Origin: Diorhabda sublineata
Lineage: Eukaryota; Arthropoda; Insecta; Coleoptera; Chrysomelidae
Length of the DNA: 64,000 nucleotides
NCBI RefSeq assembly: GCF_026230105.1
Contig: NC_079484.1
Span: 1,441,805-1,505,804 of the forward strand
Reading direction: 5' to 3'
Under the pieces are notes generated by a model. It made no database searches. It worked only from the letters and a program-made list of their open reading frames with translations, and was not told where the DNA came from. This document shows, one piece after another, positions 42,580-53,400 of the stretch; within the stretch, counting starts at the first letter, position 1, and the number at the start of each line of letters is the position of its first letter. The translations under genes and the position numbers were made by a program.

Positions 42580-44775
42580 GTAAGTATTGACGTTTTATAT
42601 TATACTTTATATTGTAAACAATGGGTGTACACAGGTGTACTCGCTTAATAATATTAAAATCATTTCGGTTGGATATTTTATATTCTAGTTCCTTCAATGA
42701 AATTTCCGATACATTATTATTACATTTAATGCATTGTTGTTGACCAATAAAGAAAAAAACTTGAGTTACCTTATTGTTTTAGTCTCAGCTGGTTTTGTTG
42801 ACCTTTCAAGTGTTATTCTTATTAGTAAATCTATAGAAAAAACAATTATTCCTTCATCTTTACGAATTTTTAATTATACCATAAAAATTGCTTGTCTTAT
42901 GAACTATATCCTAATATTAATATATATATTTTTTAATTCAGCATACATTTCAACCTCCATCTATTACAATGGTTAAATGCATTTTATTCTAGTAGTTTGA
43001 ATATTGATACAAAGTTTTATTATTAAAAATAATTGAAGTTTATAAATTCAAATAAATAGCATTATAATGATATTTACTCAAAGCACTAAAAATATTTGTG
43101 TAAAATCTACAATTTGACAGGTTTTAATAAAGTAATGGGCAATTTTTTGTGATTATAATCTGTATTAAATGATGTTTCAACTGTATGTATGAAACAGTTG
43201 CTAAATTCCACTATTTTTAATTAAAAATTTAACACATCATAAATTTGTTGTTGAATTCATTTACATTTAGTGTTTTATCTAAACATCGAATATTGTATAT
43301 CAGATTTACACGTTTGTTATAGTAATTTATATACCAATGATAAAGTGAAAACTAAATATTACTCCATCATTGCATAAGTATGATATTTATGGTTGAAAAA
43401 TTTTTCGGGGTATCTCAATCTCCTTGTAAAAGTAATTCTCATCTTTCAAGGTTTAATTATATCAATGTTACACGACAAATTCGAATTTTTTCCCCTTAGA
43501 TAGACGTATCTAATTACTGGTTTTATCAAAATTTAAATATTTGGAATACATCATTTGAAATTAATCATAATTTGGATTATCTTAGATATACTTTCATAGG
43601 ATAAATTTCTTATAGAAATTTTACTCTAGCTTTTTCTTTAATATTACTTTTTGGATGAGATTATTCCTTGGTAATTGGTACAATCGAAGGGTTACATCAT
43701 ACAGGGTGAGACAGTGATCTTCATTATAAAGATTGATTCACGTTTCAACAGGTCAAAATTGTCTTTTTTTGCACTATATCGTCAAATAGTGTCCTCTAAA
43801 TGAATTTATTATTACAAAACTGAAAATATGTTTGCTTCAATTTTTTATGAAGAGAAATAGATCAGTAGGTCGGTTTGTAATTGTAGGGAAATACCAGACA
43901 TTATTCAAACAATAATTACCTTTTAAAATATATATGAATTATGGGGCAATCTTAAAATAAGTAATAATTTGTACTAAAAACCAATATTAACATTAAACCA
44001 GTGAGTAGAACGCTCAGTATTAACTATTAGTATTAGACTACAAGTTTTTTTCGCATTGTACAGTATTCAGTCTTCAACTAATTTTAAATGCGGAGTAGGT
44101 AAATAAATATCATGTTCCACGTTCCTAAGTGGATGACTTTTCTAAAATAGGAGAATTGTGCTTACTGATAAGACAAACAGATTCAAATGTGAATAAGGAA
44201 GGACGAATCATTATATTGAATCTTCTGAACAAGTCCCGGTAGTGAATCCAACTGTTTCATCTGCTCTGAGTACTTTGAAGATTGAGTCACATTACACGTA
44301 CCCCAGTGGGCACATTAAACAGGCAGAATTTAATTATTTTAGATTTAATTTCAAATAATTGTCTACAACAAGCCCTAAGAATGTCACAAATTCAACGAGG
44401 TGTCATCGGTGGTGTTTTCTTAGTACAAAATGCTGTAATATTTTTTAATATGATAAACGTTTAGTTTTAAAAACATTGAGATATAAAAGATAAGAATCGT
44501 AACATGATTTAAATGTGATTTGGTCGCTAGATATGGTCCTTTGGATTGAAAAAAGACATATTTTACTGCCTTGAGGCACTCGGCATTAATTTAAATGAAA
44601 ATAATAAATTTATTTTATTTTGATTGTCGTTTGTGTGTATTTTGAAGATAATTATTTGTTACAGGAACTAATATATCAACGGGAGAAGAAGTAGCAATCA
44701 AATTAGAATGTATAAAAACGAGGCATCCTCAGCTGCACATAGAATCCAAGTTTTACAAAATGATGCAGGGAGGAG
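42504..44775 (+). CDS. dco: Casein kinase 1 delta/epsilon (discs overgrown), 5' part, exons 1-2; gene continues beyond window
   Basis: Dco is a Ser/Thr kinase that phosphorylates Period in the clock, acts in Wnt, Hedgehog and Fat/Hippo signalling, and is required for imaginal-disc growth and survival. Exon 1 (42504-42579) reads [20 protein letters not shown] then GDIYL. Exon 2 (44665-44775) reads GTNISTGEEVAIKLECIKT and HPQLHIESKFYKMMQGG. This covers the glycine-rich loop GSGSFGDIY and the ATP-anchoring lysine in VAIKLE (residue 38). The match to insect and vertebrate CK1 delta/epsilon is nearly perfect. Introns: GTAAGT donor at 42580, TTGTTACAG acceptor ending 44664, GTAAGT donor at 44776. 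The exon beginning GIGIPRI, the catalytic loop and the C-terminal tail must lie beyond 64000, making intron 2 at least 19.2 kb. Confidence 0.93.
42580..44664 (+). other. dco intron 1
   Basis: A 2,085-nt AT-rich intron with no repeat array. ACAGGGTGAGACAGTG at about 43700 resembles a mariner-type terminal motif. The short frames at 42734-42976 and 44282-44464 are low-complexity and not supported as genes. Confidence 0.6.
44665..44775 (+). CDS. dco: dco coding exon 2
   Basis: Residues 26-62 plus one base, carrying EEVAIKLECIKT (invariant lysine of the VAIK motif) and the CK1 signature HPQLHIESKFYK. Phase carried in and out is consistent with the CK1 frame (next residue Gly/Ile). Confidence 0.95.
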
Positions 44776-46099
44776 GTAAGTGAACATTCATATCACAATT
44801 ACTAATCTTGTTTATTGCCTTATATACACAACAAATTTAAAAATGTAAATATCTTTGTTATTAATGACCGAGATTAATAATTTGTTTATAAAAGTAAGAT
44901 ATGTATATTGAACTTTCATCAACAATTGATAACAAACAATAATACTGAGAGATTACGTAACAATTAGATCTCGGTACCAACACTAATTCGTGTAAACAAG
45001 CAAACTAGCATCGAAGGTTCTTTGAACATTTTATTTCTCTTTGTTAATTACGATAACATTGGGATAATAGCAGAGGAAGTGACGGATTTGCTTGAAATTC
45101 TTTACGATCATAAAAGATACATTCCGTTTATTCAAATTAAAATCCAACGTCCCATTGAACCAAACCTAGAGTCATTGGAGACCTAATTGTATCAATCGTA
45201 TTAACTGAGGGATGCGGGATATTACCCATTATATCCTGGGATGCTCTGGTATCGTTTAGGGTATATTTGAACTACTGTCACACAGAACGAAAGTTGTCGG
45301 AGTGAAATTCTAATGATTCCCATAAAAAATTAATTACCAAGGGGCGCAATTAAAAAATAATTTATAAGAAATAAAACTTTGAAAGAATGGATGATTATGT
45401 TTGAGCCTTATTTGTAACTTTCCCTATTTAAAATTTATGGCGTCGTAAAAAACTTGATTCAAAAACCCGACGTTTGTACCACTCTGTAAAAGTTTTCTTC
45501 CATTACATGTTGGATGACAGCAACAGGTTAATTTTAGGCGTTTGTTTACATTGCGGTTGTTATTATTTAAATAAATTTCGTATATACAGGGTGGCCGATT
45601 CAATATATTTTCATATAACATCAAAAAGTTCTGTTTGAAATTCTAACCTCTTCAATATTACAGTTATAAATCAACGTGCTTAATTGTCCGTTACTTCCTT
45701 TGGCTTAATTAAAATGAAATTGTCATTATGCGAAGGATATTAGTTGAAGCTTAGTCGATACGTCATCCAAAGTACGGTTTATCCTATAAAAATAATAAAT
45801 TTTACATCAGTGTCCATATAAACAATTAGAATGATGATAATCGAGTGTTCATTGATGTTTATAGATGGCGTTGTGTCTAGTTGTCACGTTTTTTAGGAAA
45901 CTGCGAGTTTTTTCTGGAATATTCTTGAACAAATATGTACAAAACCATTACAGATTTTGTTTTTTGTGTTATTTTCTATTTAAAAAAAGGCTTAACGAAC
46001 AATCTAAAATGGTAAATAACAAACGAAAGTGTATCGAAAGATTTTTTTGGAATGTTGTTTCTAAATGAGGAACCTTTGAACTTCTGTATCTCCTAAAGC
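44776..46099 (+). other. dco intron 2, 5' part before the satellite
   Basis: Unique AT-rich sequence. One stretch (about 45003-45186) has an ATG-less frame of about 60 codons ending IPFIQIKIQRPIEPNLESLE that looks protein-like but is unrecognised. ATACAGGGTGGCC at about 45589 resembles a mariner-type end. TAGATGGCG occurs at 45862-45870. Confidence 0.5.
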
Positions 46100-46897
46100 A
46101 AGCCATACAGTTAAAAAACAGGAATCTTTTTCATAAAACAGTATTCTCGAACGTTCTAGACTGTTTTAGAAACTTCTAGAAGTCTTTTCAACCTTTTTAG
46201 TTGCAAAAAGTACGATTACTACATAAAAATGAGGATCTTCTTCGTGGACGAGGTATAAAACAGTATTTTGGAACGTTGTGGGATGCCCTCGGACGTTCTA
46301 GACTGTTTTAGAAACTTCTAGAGGTCCTTTCAACCTTTTTAGTTCCAAAAAGTACGATTACTAGATAAAAATGAAAACCTTCTTCGTGGACGAGGTATGA
46401 AACAGTATCCTGGAACTTTGTGGGATGCCCTCAGACGTTCTAGACTGTTTTAGAAACTTCTAGAGGTCCTTTCAACCTTTTTAGTTCCAAAAAGTACGAT
46501 TACTAGATAAAAATGAAGACCTTCTTCGTGGACGAGGTATAAAAAAGTATCCTGGAACGTTGTGGGATGCCCTCGGACGTTCTAGACTGTTTTAGAAACT
46601 TCTAGAAGTCTTTTCAACCTCTTTAGTTCCAAAAAGTACGATTACTAGATAAAAATGAAAACCTTCTTCGTGGACGAGGTATGAAACAGTATCCTGGAAC
46701 TTTGTGGGATGCCCTCGGACGTTCTAGACTGTTTTAGAAACTTCTAGAAGTATTTTTAACCTTTCTATTTGCAAAAAGTACAACCAAAAAGTAAAAACGA
46801 AAGTGTTCTAGAAACTTTTTGAGGGCGGCACTTTAAGACTTCACATCTTTAAAAGTAGGACGTTTGGTTAAAATCTGGAACCTTCTTCGTGGACGAG
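46100..46897 (+). repeat. 142-bp satellite, detached diverged block
   Basis: TTCGTGGACGAGG lies at 46241, 46383, 46525 and 46667 (142-bp steps), with a further degraded copy at 46886. These copies are more diverged than the main array (for example TTTGTGGGATGCCCTCAGACG, AGAAGTATTTTTAACC). They probably form the original left edge of the array, split off by the insertion containing the AT microsatellite. Confidence 0.93.
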
Positions 46898-46957
46898 AAA
46901 CAGCGTTTACTACATATTGTGAGGTTATTTTTGAGTATAGAAGAAACGAACTATTTT

Positions 46958-46962
<5 letters not shown>

Positions 46963-47032
<70 letters not shown>
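46963..47032. repeat. (AT)n microsatellite, ~35 units
   Basis: Uninterrupted alternating AT for about 70 bp. The Tyr-Ile frames read from it on both strands are artefacts. It sits in the non-satellite segment interrupting the 142-bp array. Confidence 0.97.
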
Positions 47033-47035
<3 letters not shown>

Positions 47036-47434
47036 TAAACATATTTCGACAATTAATTGTTTGTCTATTATTTATTTGTTAAAAACGTCATTAAATTTTC
47101 GAAATAATTGTTTGCGTTCTAACCCAATTCAACGTACAAAACATCGAAAATCCAAAAGTACAAACAGTGAAATTCTCTCACGACAGACAATACAGTACTT
47201 TGACCTTACATAAGCTCTTCAGTCAATACGCTCAACATAACCATAACATTAATAGTTTATTATTTGTCATGTGTCGCTTGTACGTAATTTTGTGCTTTTG
47301 ACTGCATTATACAGGGTCGTTCTTTATCATTTTATATAATCTATCATTTATCAACTTATATTCAATAGAAATCGTTGAAAAAAAATTGAAAATTCGTTTT
47401 TCTATTTCTTATTCTTTCATTGCCTTATCCGTTG
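47033..47434. other. Rest of the insertion splitting the 142-bp array
   Basis: AT-rich sequence without a gene. ATACAGGGTCGTTC at about 47310 resembles a mariner-type terminus. The satellite resumes at 47435 with GTTCATGGACGAGGTATAAA. Confidence 0.5.
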
Positions 47435-50400
47435 TTCATGGACGAGGTATAAAACAGTATTTTGGAACTTTGTGGGATGCCCTCGAACGTTCTAGACTGT
47501 TTTAGAAACTTCTAGAAGTCTTTTCAACCTCTTTAGTTCCAAAAAGTACGATTACTAGATAAAAATGAAAACCTTCTTCGTGGACGAGGTATGAAACAGT
47601 ATCCTGGAACGTTGTGGGATGCTCTCGGACGTTCTAGACTGTTTTAGAAACTTCTAGAAGTCTTTTCAACCTCTTTAGTTCCAAAAAGTACGATTACTAG
47701 ATAAAAATGAAAACCTTCTTCGTGGACGAGGTATGAAACAGTATCCTGGAACGTTGTGGGATGCTCTCGGACGTTCTAGACTGTTTTAGAAACTTCTAGA
47801 AGTCTTTTCAACCTCTTTAGTTCCAAAAAGTACGATTACTAGATAAAAATGAAAACCTTCTTCGTGGACGAGGTATGAAACAGTATCCTGGAACGTTGTG
47901 GGATGCTCTCGGACGTTCTAGACTGTTTTAGAAACTTCTAGAAGTCTTTTCAACCTCTTTAGTTCCAAAAAGTACGATTACTAGATAAAAATGAAGACCT
48001 TCTTCGTGGACGAGGTATAAAACAGTATCCTTGAACGTTGTGGGATGTCCTCGGACGTTCTAGACTGTTTTAGAAACTTCTAGAGGTCTTTTCAACCTCT
48101 TTAGTTCCAAAAAGTACGATTACTAGATAAAAATGAAAACCTTCTTCGTGGACGAGGTATGAAACAGTATCCTGGAACGTTGTGGGATGCTCTCGGACGT
48201 TCTAGACTGTTTTAGAAACTTCTAGAAGTCTTTTCAACCTCTTTAGTTCCAAAAAGTACGATTACTAGATAAAAATGAAAACCTTCTTCGTGGACGAGGT
48301 ATGAAACAGTATCCTGGAACGTTGTGGGATGCTCTCGGACGTTCTAGACTGTTTTAGAAACTTCTAGAAGTCTTTTCAACCTCTTTAGTTCCAAAAAGTA
48401 CGATTACTAGATAAAAATGAAGACCTTCTTCGTGGACGAGGTATAAAACAGTATCCTTGAACGTTGTGGGATGTCCTCGGACGTTCTAGACTGTTTTAGA
48501 AACTTCTAGAGGTCTTTTCAACCTCTTTAGTTCCAAAAAGTACGATTACTAGATAAAAATGAAAACCTTCTTCGTGGATGAGGTATGAAACAGTATCCTG
48601 GAACGTTGTGGGATGCTCTCGGACGTTCTAGACTGTTTTAGAAACTTCTAGAAGTCTTTTCAACCTCTTTAGTTCCAAAAAGTACGATTACTAGATAAAA
48701 ATGAAAACCTTCTTCGTGGACGAGGTATGAAACAGTATCCTGGAACGTTGTGGGATGCTCTCGGACGTTCTAGACTGTTTTAGAAACTTCTAGAAGTCTT
48801 TTCAACCTCTTTAGTTCCAAAAAGTACGATTACTAGATAAAAATGAAAACCTTCTTCGTGGACGAGGTATGAAACAGTATCCTGGAACGTTGTGGGATGC
48901 TCTCGGACGTTCTAGACTGTTTTAGAAACTTCTAGAAGTCTTTTCAACCTCTTTAGTTCCAAAAAGTACGATTACTAGATAAAAATGAAGACCTTCTTCG
49001 TGGACGAGGTATAAAACAGTATCCTTGAACGTTGTGGGATGTCCTCGGACGTTCTAGACTGTTTTAGAAACTTCTAGAGGTCTTTTCAACCTCTTTAGTT
49101 CCAAAAAGTACGATTACTAGATAAAAATGAAAACCTTCTTCGTGGATGAGGTATGAAACAGTATCCTGGAACGTTGTGGGATGCTCTCGGACGTTCTAGA
49201 CTGTTTTAGAAACTTCTAGAAGTCTTTTCAACCTCTTTAGTTCCAAAAAGTACGATTACTAGATAAAAATGAAAACCTTCTTCGTGGACGAGGTATGAAA
49301 CAGTATCCTGGAACGTTGTGGGATGCTCTCGGACGTTCTAGACTGTTTTAGAAACTTCTAGAAGTCTTTTCAACCTCTTTAGTTCCAAAAAGTACGATTA
49401 CTAGATAAAAATGAAAACCTTCTTCGTGGACGAGGTATGAAACAGTATCCTGGAACGTTGTGGGATGCTCTCGGACGTTCTAGACTGTTTTAGAAACTTC
49501 TAGAAGTCTTTTCAACCTCTTTAGTTCCAAAAAGTACGATTACTAGATAAAAATGAAAACCTTCTTCGTGGACGAGGTATAAAACAGTATTTTGGAACTT
49601 TGTGGGATGCCCTCGAACGTTCTAGACTGTTTTAGAAACTTCTAGAAGTCTTTTCAACCTCTTTAGTTCCAAAAAGTACGATTACTAGATAAAAATGAAA
49701 ACCTTCTTCGTGGACGAGGTATGAAACAGTATCCTGGAACGTTGTGGGATGCTCTCGGACGTTCTAGACTGTTTTAGAAACTTCTAGAAGTCTTTTCAAC
49801 CTCTTTAGTTCCAAAAAGTACGATTACTAGATAAAAATGAAAACCTTCTTCGTGGACAAGGTATGAAACAGTATCCTGGAACTTTGTGGGATGCCCTCGA
49901 ACGTTCTAAATTGTTTTAGAAACTTCTCTAGAGGTCTTTTCAACCTTTTTAGTTCCAAAAAGTACGATTACTAGATAAAAATGAAAACCTTCTTCGTGGA
50001 CGATGTATAAAACGGTATCCTGGAACTTTGTGGGATGTCCTCGGACGTTCTAGACTGTTTTAGAAACTTCTAGAGGTCTTTTAAACCTTTTTAGTTGTTA
50101 AAAGTACGATTACTACATAAAAATGAAGACCTTCTTCGTGGACGAGGTATAAAAAAGTATCCTGGAACTTTGTGGGATGCCCTCGAACGTTCTAGACTGT
50201 TTTAGAAACTTCTAGAGGTCTTTTAAACCTTTTTAGTTGTTAAAAGTACGATTACTACATAAAAATGAAGACCTTCTTCGTGGACGAGGTATAAAACAGT
50301 ATCCCTGAACGTTGTGGGATGCCTTCGGACGTTCTAGACTGTTTTAGAAACTTCTAGAGGTCTTTTAAACCTTTTTAGTACCAAAAAGTACGATTACTAG

Positions 50401-53400
50401 ATAAAAATGAAGACCTTCTTCGTGGACGAGGTATAAAAAAGTATCCTGGAACTTTGTGGGATGCCCTCGAACGTTCTAGACTGTTTTAGAAACTTCTAGA
50501 GGTCTTTTAAACCTTTTTAGTTGCAAAAAGTACGATTACTACATAAAAATGAAAACCTTCCTCGTGGACGAGGTATGAAACAGTATCCTGGAACTTTGTG
50601 GGATGCCCTCAGACGTTCTAGACTGTTTTAGAAACTTCTAGAGGTCCTTTCAACCTTTTTAGTTATTAAAAGTACGATTACTACATAAAAATGAAGACCT
50701 TCTTCGTGGACGAGGTATAAAACAGTATCCTTGAACGTTGTGGGATGTCCTCGGACGTTCTAGACTGTTTTAGAAACTTCTAGAGGTCTTTTAAACCTTT
50801 TTAGTTGTTAAAAGTACGATTACTACATAAAAATGAAGACCTTCTTCGTGGACGAGGTATAAAACAGTATCCTTGAACGTTGTGGGATGTCGTCGGACGT
50901 TCTAGACTGTTTTAGAAACTTCTAGAGGTCTTTTAAACCTTTTTAGTTGTTAAAAGTACGATTACTACATAAAAATGAAGACCTTCTTCGTGGACGAGGT
51001 ATAAAACAGTATCCTTGAACGTTGTGGGATGTCCTCGGACGTTCTAGACTGTTTTAGAAACTTCTAGAGGTCTTTTCAACCTCTTTAGTTCCAAAAAGTA
51101 CGATTACTAGATAAAAATGAAAACCTTCTTCGTGGACGAGGTATGAAACAGTATCCTGGAACGTTGTGGGATGCTCTCGGACGTTCTAGACTGTTTTAGA
51201 AACTTCTAGAAGTCTTTTCAACCTCTTTAGTTCCAAAAAGTACGATTACTAGATAAAAATGAAAACCTTCTTCGTGGACGAGGTATGAAACAGTATCCTG
51301 GAACGTTGTGGGATGCTCTCGGACGTTCTAGACTGTTTTAGAAACTTCTAGAAGTCTTTTCAACCTCTTTAGTTCCAAAAAGTACGATTACTAGATAAAA
51401 ATGAAAACCTTCTTCGTGGACGAGGTATGAAACAGTATCCTGGAACGTTGTGGGATGCTCTCGGACGTTCTAGACTGTTTTAGAAACTTCTAGAAGTCTT
51501 TTCAACCTCTTTAGTTCCAAAAAGTACGATTACTAGATAAAAATGAAAACCTTCTTCGTGGACGAGGTATAAAACAGTATTTTGGAACTTTGTGGGATGC
51601 CCTCGAACGTTCTAGACTGTTTTAGAAACTTCTAGAAGTCTTTTCAACCTCTTTAGTTCCAAAAAGTACGATTACTAGATAAAAATGAAAACCTTCTTCG
51701 TGGACGAGGTATGAAACAGTATCCTGGAACGTTGTGGGATGCTCTCGGACGTTCTAGACTGTTTTAGAAACTTCTAGAAGTCTTTTCAACCTCTTTAGTT
51801 CCAAAAAGTACGATTACTAGATAAAAATGAAAACCTTCTTCGTGGACAAGGTATGAAACAGTATCCTGGAACTTTGTGGGATGCCCTCGAACGTTCTAAA
51901 TTGTTTTAGAAACTTCTCTAGAGGTCTTTTCAACCTTTTTAGTTCCAAAAAGTACGATTACTAGATAAAAATGAAAACCTTCTTCGTGGACGAGGTATAA
52001 AACGGTATCCTGGAACTTTGTGGGATGTCCTCGGACGTTCTAGACTGTTTTAGAAACTTCTAGAGGTCTTTTAAACCTTTTTAGTTGTTAAAAGTACGAT
52101 TACTACATAAAAATGAAGACCTTCTTCGTGGACGAGGTATAAAAAAGTATCCTGGAACTTTGTGGGATGCCCTCGAACGTTCTAGACTGTTTTAGAAACT
52201 TCTAGAGGTCTTTTAAACCTTTTTAGTTGTTAAAAGTACGATTACTACATAAAAATGAAGACCTTCTTCGTGGACGAGGTATAAAACAGTATCCCTGAAC
52301 GTTGTGGGATGCCTTCGGACGTTCTAGACTGTTTTAGAAACTTCTAGAGGTCTTTTAAACCTTTTTAGTACCAAAAAGTACGATTACTAGATAAAAATGA
52401 AGACCTTCTTCGTGGACGAGGTATAAAAAAGTATCCTGGAACTTTGTGGGATGCCCTCGAACGTTCTAGACTGTTTTAGAAACTTCTAGAGGTCTTTTAA
52501 ACCTTTTTAGTTGCAAAAAGTACGATTACTACATAAAAATGAAAACCTTCCTCGTGGACGAGGTATGAAACAGTATCCTGGAACTTTGTGGGATGCCCTC
52601 AGACGTTCTAGACTGTTTTAGAAACTTCTAGAGGTCCTTTCAACCTTTTTAGTTATTAAAAGTACGATTACTACATAAAAATGAAGACCTTCTTCGTGGA
52701 CGAGGTATAAAACAGTATCCTTGAACGTTGTGGGATGTCCTCGGACGTTCTAGACTGTTTTAGAAACTTCTAGAGGTCTTTTAAACCTTTTTAGTTGTTA
52801 AAAGTACGATTACTACATAAAAATGAAGACCTTCTTCGTGGACGAGGTATGAAACAGTATCCTGGAACGTTGTGGGATGCTCTCGGACGTTCTAGACTGT
52901 TTTAGAAACTTCTAGAGGTCTTTTAAACCTTTTTAGTTGTTAAAAGTACGATTACTACATAAAAATGAAGACCTTCTTCGTGGACGAGGTATAAAACAGT
53001 ATCCTTGAACGTTGTGGGATGCTCTCGGACGTTCTAGACTGTTTTAGAAACTTCTAGAGGTCTTTTAAACCTTTTTAGTTGTTAAAAGTACGATTACTAC
53101 ATAAAAATGAAGACCTTCTTCGTGGACGAGGTATGAAACAGTATCCTGGAACGTTGTGGGATGCTCTCGGACGTTCTAGACTGTTTTAGAAACTTCTAGA
53201 GGTCTTTTAAACCTTTTTAGTTGTTAAAAGTACGATTACTACATAAAAATGAAGACCTTCTTCGTGGACGAGGTATAAAACAGTATCCTTGAACGTTGTG
53301 GGATGTCCTCGGACGTTCTAGACTGTTTTAGAAACTTCTAGAGGTCTTTTAAACCTTTTTAGTTGTTAAAAGTACGATTACTACATAAAAATGAAGACCT

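Noticed and set aside
46833..47082. Tyr-Ile repeat frames on both strands
   Set aside because: Direct translation of an (AT)n microsatellite.
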